The position numbers and the translations under genes were made by a program. A model generated the notes under the pieces. The model was not told the DNA's origin. It ran no database searches and saw nothing but the letters and a program-made list of their open reading frames with translations. From contig NC_049982.1 of the NCBI RefSeq assembly GCF_000003815.2, forward strand, positions 16,232,621 through 16,296,620: a stretch of 64,000 nucleotides of DNA. Direction: 5' to 3'. The DNA is from Branchiostoma floridae. Taxonomy: Eukaryota; Chordata; Leptocardii; Amphioxiformes; Branchiostomatidae. Positions 1-13,311 of the stretch are shown piece by piece. Every line of letters starts with the position of its first letter. The first letter of the stretch is position 1.

Positions 1-1371
1 TGGTGCCGACTCCGTAAACATACACTGCCGTGTATACGTGCGGCGCATTGTGGCTTCTGAGAAGGATTCTTTAGGAACGACTTTGACAAAGCTATGAGGC
101 ACCAAAGCCTAGGCAAAGCGTCGGCTGTTGTTGAATTGCTGTTGACGCTCCAAAAGTTTCGCGTTTCACGTAGGAGGACACCTGATTGTGCCAAAAATGC
201 CGCAATACAAAGACTTTATCAGCCGTCCTCACACTTGCCACGGATCATTGACTGTTTTGGTGGACAAAACAGCTAATTTTAGAGATCAGTGCCACTTGTT
301 TACAACAACAAGGTGTTGACTTGTTAGAAAATATAAAGGAACAGTATTCCCTGGGTAATTGAACCGATGTATTTCCATGGTTAAGGTTGAGAAAATCGAC
401 CAGTAACAGCCTTTTTGCTTACAAGCACACTTTATGAAAGAAACAGAGGTATCTGGTTAACCTGCTTCATGCTGGAAACTAGACCGAAGCATACTCATTG
501 TCCCCAAATAAGTCGTGGTGTTTTGTTTTTATTGTCAGAGCCCGACTCATAGATAAGCATCAGGCATCCATCTTGCTAGCGTTGCTCTTGAGGAGTGAAG
601 AGAGAGTCGGCAGGTAAACACCGGTAAACACGGCTGTTGACCGGAACTACGTAAACTCCCGCGCTGCTCGGGTCTGCCCCTGCCCTGGGAGAACAGGACC
701 GCTCCTCTGCAGTACTCTCCAGGCAGGTACAGAAGTCGAGATTCTTTTGAGCGTATTTTTGGTGTTTTTGTCGTGAGATTACGCGATCTTTACAGATACC
801 CCTCTGACAGGTATCTGCTTGGAGATCTGCAATCGGCCTCTGCTTGGCATATAAGCATTTGATACGGATATTGCTGCATTGCCACTTCAGCACTATGAAC
901 ATTTTATACATGAGCTGCTACACATATTCACATGATGTGAAGATTCATTTTGCCTTTAAGGTCCTGAGATGGCAAGGGTGTTTGCAGATGCGTATTACTG
1001 TGGTACAAGCGCGGGTTGTAAAGTTCGTTAATGTCTGTCTCCCACCGAGGCTACTGGTTGTTGATTGGTTATCTGGGTATTCAATGGATTAAAAAGCACT
1101 TTGTGCTTACAGGATATATCAGATTTTATCATTTCTTGCTTCATGCCAATCATGGTAGTGTGTCGTAGTGATACGACGTCTCTTCAGGACTTCAAGAGTT
1201 GGTTCTTTATCAGCTAGTTATTTACTGTTTCTGCTTAGGACGTTTTTCTTCAGAACTTCAAGTATTGGTTCTTTATTAACTAATCATTTACCAATATACC
1301 CTATATGTGTCCAAGAAAATAGTAGGGATGGCAAACAAGGAAATAATAAGAAAAATTAAGACAATACTCAC
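1..1371 (-). other. Intron of the CNGB-like gene (partial)
   Basis: This is sequence 3' of the CNGB-like exon on the minus strand and should be its downstream intron. The donor at 1371-1370 reads CA|GTGAGTAT on the minus strand. I looked on the minus strand for the exon that should carry S6 and the C-linker and found nothing similar, so the next exon lies beyond the left edge. No other gene is recognisable here. Confidence 0.6.
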
Positions 1372-2699
1372 TGGCCATTGCTCTCAGGTTGAGGCAGTCC
1401 TCCGACCAGTGTGAGGCTGGCAGCGGACCTGTAGAGACAGTGGACGTACTTCCTGGACAGGGCGGAGTAGTCCGGGTAGAGGTTGGGGTCCAGGATGGAC
1501 CAGCTCCCACTGGTCTGCCCGTAACCTTCTCCCAGGGAAACCAGGTAGTACAGACAGGCGTTATAGTGCAGTACTAACATCAGATTGTGGATGGTGAGAG
1601 CCATTCGCCACACGTTTGGCCAGCGGATTCTCAGCTCCACCCTCTGTGTGAATCCGTACAGTCTGTAGAGACGTAGCAGGCGCCCGATCCTCAGGAAAGG
1701 GTTGACTCCTACTGCAGGATACAGAAGGTCCAAGGGTAGAATACAGCCAATGTCCAGGAAGAGATATGGAGATCTTTTGTAACGTTTCGTGATTTCTCCT
1801 GCATCTGTAACGGGCGCGCCGTCCCACAGGTACCATGTCCTAAAACAGACGTATATGTCCATAATATAGATGATGTCGAAGAGGTAGTCGAGGAAGAACC
1901 AGGCTCCAGGGTAGTTATTTTGCAGGTCTGTAAAGCTTCCCCGAATAGGTATAGTCCACGAGTTGTATAGAACAGCAAGACTCACAACTACCATCCAGAA
2001 CATCATGAGTCCAGCAGGTTCAGGATTGAACGTTCTCCGAAAGACTTTCCGCCACCAGACCTGATCTGGCGCAGTTCGAACCAGAGCACCGTGGATGTCA
2101 TCAGTGTGAACCTCAGAATCCTCCTCCTGATCACTGTCGCAGCTTAAGTCACTGGTGCTCCCTATGTCTTCTCCGACATTGCCGTGCGTCCTGCGCTTGT
2201 TATCCCCAAGGGTAGATTGAAATGTGCTTGTTGTGTTAGGCCTATTCGCCTCCAAGTCGAAGGTAACGTCGCCGTCTTTCCCCCTCCCTTGTGTGTCGGC
2301 GTCCATTTCGAATGCTCGATTCGGGACGCCTCGTCGTGAGTCTAACCGGGACCTGCCCGGGGTTCTTCTGTCTGGGGTTCCGCCCGACCGGGAGCTGAAC
2401 CCTTCGTCCTCGGAGCTCGGAGGCTGATTGCCGCAGGAAAGTCTACTCTCCGTCCCGTTCTTCACTCGTATGTCTTGGAGCTGTATGTCATCCCTCTCCA
2501 CAGGTGAGACGGAGTTCCGGCGGGGAGACTGGACTCTTGTTCTGACCAGACCAGCCATCCTGCCGAGCCGAGTCGTACCGGGAGCCGAGTAGGGTGGCGG
2601 GCGGCAGTCCAGAAGAGGCCCAGGGTACTGGGACTCCTCCCGCAGTTGTTCCTTGGCCCTCGTCACCCAGACAGACACGTCCCCTCTTGTCCCTGCCAT
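1372..2699 (-). CDS. Cyclic-nucleotide-gated cation channel, beta-type subunit, first coding exon (N-terminus to pore)
   Basis: One exon encodes 442 residues plus two bases of the next codon, ending at a consensus donor (CA|GTGAGTAT). Residues 1-210 are a hydrophilic Ser/Pro/Arg/Asp-rich cytoplasmic tail. S1 is about 229-246, S2 266-287, S3 312-328, S4 333-358 with regularly spaced arginines (RIGRLLRLYRLYGF), S5 366-389 and the pore helix and filter 415-438. Three details point to CNGB rather than CNGA: the motif VGVNPFLRI before S4, HYNACLYY in S5, and the pore motif GGLPQP at 433-438. CNGA subunits have a filter glutamate where this has glycine, and beta subunits of the family lack it. In known channels beta subunits join alpha subunits in the plasma membrane, conduct cations on binding cGMP or cAMP, and shape calmodulin and ion-block properties. 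I see no calmodulin site with confidence. The start ATG at 2699 is the first in frame after an in-frame stop at 2762-2760. S6, C-linker and cyclic-nucleotide-binding domain must lie off the left edge. Class assignment is strong; one-to-one orthology to CNGB1 or CNGB3 is not decidable. Confidence 0.88.
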
Positions 2700-2890
2700 G
2701 GAGAGAAATGGAGAGGTAGGCTTGTGATTAAAACAAAGTTTGAAGTAGCGGGGGACGTGTCACGTCAGACCAGCGGCCATGTCCTGCCAACACCGCCCGG
2801 ACAGGCTCGTCATGTATACAGACCCGCGTGACGCGCACGCCACACACCGGACATCTACACACGTCACCCCGCGCACGCGCAACAACCACA
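2700..2890 (-). promoter_or_regulatory. CpG-rich 5' UTR/promoter region of the CNGB-like gene
   Basis: The 190 bases upstream of the channel ATG contain a dense run of CG dinucleotides (about 2820-2880, with cgcgtgacgcgcacgc) that contrasts with AT-rich flanks from 2900 on. No TATA box is evident. The position fits a CpG-type promoter and 5' UTR. The transcription start cannot be read from sequence alone. Confidence 0.4.
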
Positions 2891-5800
2891 CCACCTACTC
2901 TCCCCTATCTTAACAATAATGGAACATTCCGAAACATGTCTGCCTCACATATTTCTGTGGCCATGGAAGTATAATAAAAACATATGAATCAATTTTTCTC
3001 GCGCTCAGTAGTTCTTATCTATCCATTTTGCGATTATTTCCTGTGAATGATCTGAAATGGAATCTAACCTAAATTCCAAGTAAATAACAGCCACATGGCT
3101 TTCATGTAATATCTTTGGTTACTAGTTTGTTATATCCTGCAAGTAGACATTTATAGATAAGTGATAAACTCCTACACCTCGGATGTTGTAATGAGACGAT
3201 CAAAGTCAGGTATGGTGTTAAAAGATGTAGTGTAAAAAAAAGTGACTTTTGGAGGTCTGCACCATAGTGTAACAGTATCTTGTAACCCTACTCGCCCTAA
3301 CCTGTGCAAGGCAACCCCATAAAAGCCTGCTTAGAAAAACAGCTCATTCACCTGGGATCCTTGAAAAGGGCCGGGGCACGGATCAATGTATATAAACTAC
3401 ACGGGTACCAGTTACAGGGAAAAATAACATACAAGGAGAGGCTTGACATGGAGGACTTTCGTGGGGAGTGGATTTCAAGCGCCACCTACATTTTGGACTG
3501 CAGTCCTGCAAGTCTGGACCGCTACTCATCTGGGTCTTAATGATGACGTGGGTTTAGAAAAGAACATAGTATTTGAAGTTGCAAAAGCATTTCATTTGAT
3601 ATAGTCAACGAATTAATCAGACAAAATCGGTTGATCTTTATTATCATTTTCTTGACAGAGTTGTTAAAGTTTGGTGTCTGTAGCTCGTCCGAATTGGAGG
3701 ACATGATAGATTCCTGTGTCGAAAGACCACCGGAATGACTCCTGTGTAGTGTCTTAAACGCTAACAAGTTTCTTTAAGAATCTTACAAAACAACTTCCTG
3801 TAATAGCAGACATTGTAGAACAAACAAGAATCAAAGAAAGAGAAACCTTTCCAGTCCAACTTTGAGAGCACCTGTCGGCAGTGGACGGACAAACGAAGTT
3901 ATTTTTTCGGTATCAGTGCTATGCCTGGAGAGTAAACACCTCCACCTGACTATGCGTCCATCCTTTGAAGTAAGCGTGCCCCTCCCTGGTTAATGGGTGT
4001 TTAAGGGGAGATTTCCCTTTCCTTATTATCAGTTCGCGTGCGGGAAACCGGCCGTGGCCACGTTAAAAGGTTGTAGTTATGTACGGTCCATGGAACATCT
4101 TCCGATCATGAAGGTGTGCCATTCATGGCAGCGGACGTAGTTAGGACAGAACTAAAGCACTGCGGTCTCCCAGTCGAAACTGTACTTAACTCTTTCCGGG
4201 GTACTTACGAAAGGTGATCTGTTTGTAAAAGTGCTGAATAGAAAAAATTCTTTGCCGAGACTCTCTGAGTCACATCCTACACTTAAAAGATTTTCTTTGC
4301 TAAAAAGTTAGACCTTGTATTGTTTATAGTGTGTCTGCCCAAACGGATGGACGTGTCTTCATTTGTTTTGGTAAGGACGTAGTTTAGTTGTCATACTTTC
4401 TCTGTGTTGATCTGTACATCCCGATCCCATGATTATGTACTATTGTCACTGACTACTTGCTTATCTTTTAATGTCCGTCTGCTGATTAAATCACCAAGCG
4501 GTGAAATCATCGCTGTATTTTAACCCTGTACTCGTCAAGTTCGTGTTTTAATGGTTTCTTTTTCAAATTATCCAAAGGGTTGCTGGTCTCCCTGGTCTTC
4601 TGGGGTTTATATTTCTGTGGATAATCTTTATTTTGTATACAGTAACGCCACGGAAGGCGTCTCTTTGCCAATGTCAATACAGGTGTCGGGTAGACTATTG
4701 CTGATTTACGCATAGTCCGTTCATGCCGACATGACAGCAAGATTTACCGGACAATGGCGACGGCTTTTACCGAACAATGGCGACTGGTCATCGGCACGAG
4801 CCTGACAGGCGACTGTCAAACAAACATGGCGCCGAGAACATGAAAACTGGATTAGACGGAAGGTGAACCTGAGGTCGTGTTTCAAGGTTACCTGTGAAAG
4901 GAGGGGAACACGAGATGGAATGGTGCAAATGTGCATCATACTTGACCCGCGGGTCGGGATATTTTAGTCACGAATTCCTGACATTCCTTCTGAGTTATGA
5001 CCACACTGACTGAGTGAATGTGGGACCTGCTCAAGTGATCGGAAAATGTCTCAAAGAAAATACCTCACCTGGGTGTCGAGCCTACAGGGCATCCTTGCTA
5101 ACTTCATCTTTAGCAAACAGTACAAGATCTGTGCTCAACTTCAAGCTTGTTAACTTTTTATACTCTGTACCTTAAACCTGCGTACACTAATGAAATATCT
5201 TCTCTGTACATGCATATGAATTGCTGAGGACACAGCAAAATAGAATATACTGTATGCCTATTCTCAGTTACACGACACAAGCAGAACATGCTACTACTTT
5301 GCTACATATAATAGAAAACTTTATATTTGTCGGATTAATAGATGACGCGTTGAGTACAAAAATTAATTTACTAAATTTGTCGTAACTGTTGTAAAATTTC
5401 CCCGCCGCCGTTTGCACTAGACTCTCAGCATCTTCCCCATTTAGGATTCCAGACAAGCATCATGGCCAATGCACAACTTCTCATTCAAAAGAAAGGTGCA
5501 AACTCTGCACACAATGGGTTTGTTTTCTTTATTGTTTGCGGAGAATTGACGGGAAGCTTTCTACTTTTTTTACTTGTCAAGAATAGAATGGGAGCCTTTG
5601 AAAGCGCGGTAACTCTAGTTGTTAGTTTACGTAACCCGCCACTCTTCTGCTACGCTATAATACGTGCCATAAGGCACCGCTCACTCCCTATTGTGTTAGA
5701 GAGAAGTGCTTATCTGGACAGATATCTTAAGATCTGATGGTTGCACCTGAAAGAAGTCACAGTCCGTGTCGTTCCTTCATTCCGAAGTTTTAAGAGGGGT

Positions 5801-6180
5801 AACCTTCCTTTGTGAAGAAGGTCACGCTATGTCGCCAGTCAGTAATTATGGGTGTTGTTCCCTCGCTACAGTATAATCTGTCACTAAGTGACGTGTGTCG
5901 CCAAAAGTCTACTTTCCAAAGGCGTCAGTAATGCTGTTATGTTGGCACTTCACTTCAAAAGTGACATTAAATCTGGAAACCCGTCAAAAGGACATGCACT
6001 TTCCCTTCTAGTGTTATCGCACAATATCAGTACCATTTTAAGACACACTATGCTTTCAAAAAGCCATTCAGAGTGAAGAGAATGGTTGAAATGTTTGGTG
6101 GATTGTAGTAACGAAAACTACCGGATGTCATAATTATACTAGAACAGTAGAAAATTGGCTTGTTTATTAACCTGGAAAAT
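2891..6180. other. Intergenic, no recognisable gene
   Basis: The stretch is AT-rich with only short open frames on both strands. The 78-codon plus-strand frame at 3304-3540 has mixed composition, but I recognise no domain in it and see no convincing splice sites. No RNA genes or mobile elements recognised. Confidence 0.5.
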
Positions 6181-6255
6181 GTTCTTGATGTTTTAGGTGC
6201 ACTTATCCAATCCATTTGAAATGGATTGGATAAGTGCACCTAAAACATTAAGAAC
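6181..6255. repeat. Near-perfect 75 bp palindrome (37 bp arms, 1 base centre)
   Basis: The left arm 6181-6217 and right arm 6219-6255 are reverse complements with a single mismatch (g at 6187 against a at 6249), around a single central base at 6218. The core reads tccatttgaaatgga. The arms contain ordinary mixed sequence, not a simple repeat. The near-absent loop makes a microRNA precursor unlikely. A cruciform-forming palindrome, a foldback insertion or an assembly artefact are the options. Confidence 0.95.
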
Positions 6256-9200
6256 GTTGTCTCTAAGCTACACGTTATGAAACAGAAACAACGCATATTT
6301 CAAACGCTTTTCAATCTTTGAAGTCATTAATCAGTGAAGTTATTAACTGACTTATTAACCGTACCTGATGCATCATACTTTAGGGCTAACTTTGGCTGGC
6401 TGTATAAACGGCATTTTTCAACTGCAATCATTGATGTTGTGTATGATAAAACGGGCTAACGCAACAATCATGAACGAATTTTCATGGTGTTTTCTCAAGT
6501 GAATAGGTTTTGGAGGGAAGTAGGAAAGCAGTTATCGATTTCATGAAAACTTTGGCAGATCTGGATCCTGATCCAGGATATAGATAACGGTCGAGGAATC
6601 CTCACCATTGCTGGCCTTGTGCCCAGGAAACTCATCAGGCTACAAACGTTGAGACTTGACTGTTACAACAGTATAGCTTCGCCTTCCCTTTTGGTAAAAT
6701 TATAACCGCTGGTAATATCTTAGAAACCATATAGCGTTCCTGTTTCTACCCGAGAAAATCAACATAAAACACTTTGCCTACCTTGTGTTAGCTCACGTCG
6801 CTATGGAAACCTCCGACAGACGACAGTTATGGATGTGGAGGTCGCTGACTGATATCTCGCACTGGTACCTGAAAAGATTGAACAGCTTTGTTAAACAGCA
6901 GCCGTGGTTTAACGTTACGATGTTGTTTTCTACAGAAGTTGGCCACGAGCAGATTAGTTTACGTAAAGTCCGTCCGCTAAAGCAACAAAATCTTTCGTTA
7001 CGACAAGAACATTAACAAACTTGTAGATGTTTTGTTAACGTAGTCACTAGCAAACGAACCATGTTTCGTTGCTCTTTTCTGATAAGTCACTTCTGTTGAG
7101 GGAAATATCACGAACATTTTGTGTTTGATGCAGAAGATTTTCAATAGCCGTGAACATTATAAATTACCCGTTTTATGACGAAGCACTTAATACGTCGACT
7201 CGTTATCTAGATGTATGCATGCATAAAGATTGACCGTGTATTTTAATTACCATCTGTAAATCGTTGGGTTAGAGAACGATCTCAACAAAGACCTTTGCTA
7301 TTTGGTGCCAGAGTATCGGTAGTATAATGAAAAAAACATGATCATCAATTGGATTATGGATATGGATTGTGTCTACGGATTTAGTTTTTACAGGTTTATG
7401 TCAACATTAACAAAGTCTTCATACAAAATTCGTTGTTAATGTTGGAAAACCATGAAAGTCATGAAAACTTTCCTGATTAATTTTTTGACCTAGATGTTTT
7501 TTACACTTTCAATGTTTCGTACAAATCTTGAGTACAGTGGGCAAACATGACTCCGCCGATGCAGTACAGGACATTTTTAGACATCAAGTGGTACCACCCT
7601 AGTAGCATGATGATTGATTTCTACTTTCTATGTAAGTATGGTTTAGAATGAATAAGTCATGCAGTTCTCAAGTTTAGAAGGTTACAAACGAAACTTAATG
7701 CAACATCGCAAGGAAAACGGAAAATGCCTGTCTGCAGTAATTGGGACTTCTGGTCCCGATCATTACAAGTCTACATTTTACTTTAACTGTTCTGTTTACT
7801 TTTTTCGTGATCCTATAGTATTCTTCATCTTCGTTGTTCTGTTGGGTTCACGCGTTTTAGAGCTGATAAGTGTCACATACTACGCATACGGCATGCGAAT
7901 AAGCGCCACTCTACGACGACCATACGGTCCATGACTCCATACCCGCACAGGCCACTGCAGCCCGGGGCTGTTGACAGCCGCTATTCTCCAATCAAGGACA
8001 TGTCTGTTGCAGGCATGGCTGGTATTTTATCCCGCCTCGTGCCTTACCCGTGCCAGGTCCTGTCGGATCACCATACAACCATGACCAACAACTCCAACCC
8101 GCCATGTTGGTCGACAAGAGTACCCACATGTATTTCGTCGTGAATGTCATCGGAAACAAGATGGCCGCCAGCGGCGATGTTGCCGAGGTAACGTGTCCGA
8201 CACCATGTAGTAAGCACTAATTATCTCCGTGAAATCGAGATTTTGGACCACCAGGTCCACATTTGACATGCCTGCGTCCAGGCTTCTGGTGTTTACAGCG
8301 AATTAGAGAACAAATACATGGCGTGTGCACGCTTGATTCGTTGATAATTTCGACCGCAAAGTAACGTTTCTTCAACAACTCTACTATACAAGACGTGCGG
8401 GCTCGCTGTACTGCAGTGATCGAATAGTTCCCGAAGAAGGCGGTTATTGGGAAGGATGAGAGACGCCTACAGGTGGCAGAGATCGGGGGGTTCAAACAAG
8501 GCTGTACATGACAGACGGAGCGCTGCCGGTGTGTAAGGAAAGCCTGACTAAACATCGGCAAATCGCGCGGCTTCAAACTGATCTGGTGGCACCTGTTGGG
8601 TACTACGGTTGCCAAGTGGAGCGCAAACAACGCCACCTTATCTTAAACACACAGCGTCTAATGAGCAAGAAACATCAGATATTAATTACGAAATCATACA
8701 GTATATGATAGGGCTTCTTAGTTTAGAATACTCGTTAATCGCTTTTTCGCAGTAGTCATGGGATGCCACCCAAGCGGAAAATATGACTCGTCATATATAA
8801 GGCACCGAAGAAATGGGAGTAGTGAGGTTGAGAACCTGTCTAACTTTTATAGAAACCTCCCAGTCCTAATCAGTAGATAAACCGCAAGAAACGTTTAGGT
8901 CAGTAGTAACTATTCAAAGACTTCTGTATCCATAGCAACGTTACAGAATTCACAAAGTCCGTACCTTAGCAACAGCTACAAAGAGTTCTCGAAAATCCAA
9001 GTCAAGTGCAGGTGAGAAGTGTGCGCGCCGTCCTACTGTCTCATCTGTACCGTCACATGTCCACTCTCACCTGGCGAAGATGCCGCCACATGCACGCACG
9101 GTCATAAGACGGCAAATATCATATGATATGACCACCGGGGTGGTTATGACAACGGAAGCATATTAAGGTGATATGTAGTTGTTTTAACCCCCTTGTTTCG

Positions 9201-9448
9201 CGGTCTCCAATATCCCGGTATCAATGGGCGCCCCACTCCTGCGGTCAGGCGCGAGCAGTCCGAGCTGCTGAGTTGGAGGGGGGCACAGGAGCACCTGGCG
9301 AGGCAGAACACCTGTGGTACAGCGTCAGACACACGGGAATCTCCAGCCGGAAATCATTAGCCAGTTTCCTGTTGATGTAGGAGTCCGTCCCGTTGGCCAG
9401 TGTCCTGTAGGCAGCCCGCGTCCTGCCGTCACCCTACCCCACCCACAG
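6256..9448. other. Intergenic, no recognisable gene
   Basis: Only short frames are present. A plausible plus-strand splice donor (tgcag|gtgagaag at 9013) follows an open stretch of about 70 bases that starts after ccatag at 8935, but its phase does not match the candidate exon at 9449. From about 9000 to 9720 the G+C content rises. Nothing here can be named. Confidence 0.45.
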
Positions 9449-9603
9449 AAAACGACCCGTCTTTTCCATACGTCTACTCATATTCAGAGGTCGGTGGTTT
9501 GTTTACCCATGAGGCCGAATACACGAATAGTTTTGACGACCGCGCGGTGCCTCTGTCAGACTATCCCCGTGAGAGCGTGCCAGAAGCCACAGAGAGCCAG
9601 TAA
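9449..9603 (+). CDS. Candidate terminal coding exon of an unknown gene
   Basis: A strong pyrimidine-rich acceptor (ccctaccccacccacag) ends at 9448. It is followed by 51 open codons to a TAA at 9601-9603. The reading starts ENDPSFPYVYSYSEVGG and ends VPEATESQ. It is acidic, Ser/Tyr-rich and hydrophilic, resembling the cytoplasmic tail of a membrane protein. Entry would be phase 1. No upstream exon with a matching phase was found, and I do not recognise the family. The competing minus-strand frame across 9323-9429 has a purine-rich, poor acceptor. Treat as a weak candidate. Confidence 0.22.
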
Positions 9604-12600
9604 GGAGGAGGGCCGCACGTACCCGGCCTCGTCATTGGTCGGTGGGTCGCGCCCAAACGGCTCCCTTCACAAAGAACACTTTCATACACCTGTCAGTAGC
9701 GTGAGCATCGCGGTTTGATCTGACTCTTTTCCATGGGCTCTACCGGGAATGTCAGATTGTGAACCCTTGAATATCATAGATAGATGGCTGGTATATCAGT
9801 TGTCTCTTCTTTTTCGACTTCATCTCCTTTTTAAGAATATAGCATTAGGATCATTTTGAACAGACTAAGCCCGTGTACACTTCTACGTGCTGTGCAGCAC
9901 GCTCGTGCATGACAAACGAATTTTTCTTGTTGGTTGAATATGAAGAGTAAATGTCATGTTAAGGATAACTACCGACGTTTGTCTGTCGTGGTGAGAACTC
10001 AGAAGACGACGTAGCACCGCTGTATCGCTTGTGTCGGCATGTTTTGATTGGCGTGAAGGCGCAGGTACGGACGGCTCCAGCGCTGATAAGCAAAGTGCGC
10101 GCGCGTGTGAGTCCCGATAAATGACTCCACCTCACACGAGACCTTTCACCCGCTGTCTGTCCTCTCCACACCCGCCGCTTGTTTGCTTCAGACGCCTTTT
10201 TGCCTTTGTTCAGGAGCCAACAAAAATAGACCACATTGTGAGGAAATATTATAAGTAGTCTTTATATCAATAACGCCAATACATTGAATAGCTCTGTTTT
10301 ACTACTGGTATATGACTTTGTCGCAAGAAAATACATAAACTAATGAAGTGAAGAAAATGTAGCCTTTCTTCATCCAACAGAATTGGGCATCAGCGAGATG
10401 TTGGACCCTATTCAAAATGGAGACGGTTGTGCTGATAAGATCAGGAAAACGGTAAGAGCAAGGTTGTATTTCTTCTGGGTCACGACCAGTTAACTGTGAA
10501 CACCGACACAGGATTCAGGAAGAGTGTGATGAGAGAGAACCTCTGTAAAACTTTTTGAAAATCATTCCTGGAAAGAAATAACAACTTATCACAAGCTGGC
10601 CAATGTTTTGCGTTTGTGAGAAATAGTGTCTTTGCCAAAACCAAAAATGAGCATCAATCTTTCTATGAATTTTGCAGTTTTCGTTTTGAAGCAGTCACCG
10701 CGAAAAACGCGAGCATGAAACCAACGAATATCTCCATCCCTAACGCTGTCCGCACTGCACACGCCGCAGGGCCCACTCCAGCCAGCCCGTCAGTCGATCA
10801 CAACCCCAGGTGTAATATGACAGATGGATGGGAAGTTGCCATGAAGAATTCTTAGTTTGATATCGACTCCTGAAACCTCACCTGACGGGCTGGTGTCGTC
10901 CACGCGCCGGGAACACCTGCCCACCCCCGGGGGAGTTGTTTTGTTCCGCCCCGTGAGGAGGTAAGATGCCGGGAACAAGTTAATAAGGAGTTGTACGTTT
11001 CCCTTTAGCTGATTTTCGTAGAAGTGTTCACCACAGCTAGAACGTTTGACAAGTTTGGCCGCAGAATGAAAACCAGTTTGATTTAAGGGCAGATTGAAGA
11101 TAGACTGTTAGTTGATAATTTACAACGGGCAAACCTGAATCACAGAAAGTCATTTTAGAAAAACTTGCAATGCGACATGAAGACCAAGACTTATGAATTT
11201 TGAAATCTCTTTTATTTCAGGCACGATAAGTTAAAGTATATGTTTCTTTTCCACTTTTAATGTGTGCTACTCTTATGTCTGAAGAGACGCGCGCCAATCT
11301 CGACCCCAAGAACCCACTGCTTGTTGTCACTGACTATACTCTCATCTACACCACAGTTATGGCAACACCCACACGCACAGAATCGGCTGGCCCTCTGAAG
11401 TGTCTTCTCTTGTTCGACACGCCGTTGCCATGGCAGCAGGACGCGCTGGACCCTCCTGGGCGAACAATATCTCCCCTTCTGAGCTCCAAACGCAGGAGAC
11501 AATTTACATAGCAGTATAGAATTGAAACAAACAAGTACAAGAAGGTTGAGTAAACAGATCACCCTGCATAAACTTCTCCTCTTGTGCCTTGAATAAATGT
11601 TATTGTATGGGTGGAAACATTACACCTGTGGCTGAAAGGCGTTCCGTGTATCCCTTTGTAGCGCGTACATCGCGATCCCCGCGCCCTCCCCCGCGGGGTC
11701 CACGCCTGGCGGGGAAAATACAAACTGGGCCGGCCGGCCGTGTATAGACGGCACTCCGCATGTGGCGGGATTCTCAAGGCGTGAGCTTTATCACATTTCT
11801 GAGGAGGGATCCCGATCAATGGGTTGTATGTGTAGGGAGAAGTGTATTTAAGGTATAGTTAACGGTTGATCCGATAATGTTGGGTGTAAAGTAGCCAAGT
11901 CTGATGAAAGGAACAACTGCCCTGTAAAGGTTTAACACTTTAGTAGGGATAAAGAGATTGATGCTGACAATGCACTTTGATGCTAGCGATGCAAGCGGAT
12001 TGCGTAACCACTATATAACATGGTTAGGGTGACATTTTATAAGATATCTGCTAGTCCCTCCGCGGCATAACTTGTGAAAGCAAGGCTATACCCAGCTTCA
12101 TTTGAGCCTCTCATGCCCGAACTCCCCTGTCCTTAACCGGTATCTACACCTTAATGGAACGTAAACATGTGTTGGCTTTGACCGCAGCTAGGATTTAAGT
12201 GCTTAAGAGCGCTGACAGATGCCAATATCTTCACCTTAAGTTTCACTGCGGTTTCAGTGACGTTTTATAAAATGTTTATATGGGAAAGAATGTATGTTTA
12301 TGTTTCCCACTGTTCAAAGTATTATAGCACTCTTTCGATAGAACTTGAAATCAAATGACATTGACAGAGCAGGAGTAATAATATACAAAGTAAAGATGTA
12401 GACATCTAGAAACAACTGTAGAAAATATTGGAATCATAAGCGAGAAAACAAAGAAAACTCAGTTTACGAAGATGTGTGCCTTCTGAGGGCTTGCGTTTAC
12501 ATTCAAAGAAGTCAATATTTTCGCTTTAAAAGAAAGGGGCGACCTTTAGCACGTAACAAAGAAGATCATTTGTTTGAAAACAGAGGCCATCGCCACGAGC

Positions 12601-13311
12601 ATGTGGATAAACTTTACCCGGTAACCACCTGTGTTGGCAGTAAGCTATGGTAGACGTTGACATTGGCAAGAGATCACTCACTGCCCGAACAAGGCTATTT
12701 TCACCAGAATTGATGGTACCTAAGCATCTTAGATCAGCCGACTGATCTCTCATAGGACGGCGACAGGAGTACTTTAGTACATAGTAGACTAGAAGAACAG
12801 GCTAGTAGCTTAGTTGGTAAAACTCGGTATTCCATCGGTACATGGGAAAAACACACAAGCGGAGACAACAAACGAGCAGCCACGGTTGGAATGTTGCCAG
12901 TCCTCGTGCCAGTTCCCGTGAACAGCCAAGACTGGCAAACATTCCGTCCGCACTGCCGTCTGTACGGGACGCCATGACGGCCGTCCATCAGAAACCCGAT
13001 AGAACCGTAAACACGCCGTGGAGTTGAACGCCTCTGGCGGGGAGGGGAGCGTCAATAGGTGATGACAGACAATCACAGCGAGCTGTACGTGGATCCGAAA
13101 AGTGCTCAAAACAATGCATGCGGGGCCCTACTCGCTATAGTCGCTTGGGATGGTTGACACAAGGACATCCACCAACAGATAAAAAGCTCAAAGCGGCTCT
13201 ACGGGAAGACTTTTAAAATGTGTTATCTATCTAGCCTGGTATCCAGCCGTAATATAGCTCCCGAGTCTCTTCTCTAGAGGGAAATCGCACTGGTCAATTT
13301 TGCGAATGTTA
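9604..13311. other. Intergenic, no supported gene
   Basis: Several short open frames have raised G+C (11257-11511, 12734-13109). The minus-strand frame near 13030 follows a good pyrimidine-rich acceptor (ctcccctccccgccag), but no domain is recognised and two frames are open at once, so I make no gene call. The stretch ends at the scaffold gap, which could hide exons. Confidence 0.4.

Noticed and set aside
3304-3540. 78-codon plus-strand frame with extracellular-domain-like composition
   Set aside because: No domain can be named and no splice site supports it as an exon.
12734-13109. Overlapping minus-strand frames after a good pyrimidine-rich acceptor
   Set aside because: Two frames are open at once, neither has a known motif, and no donor fits clearly. 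The nearby gap makes it undecidable.
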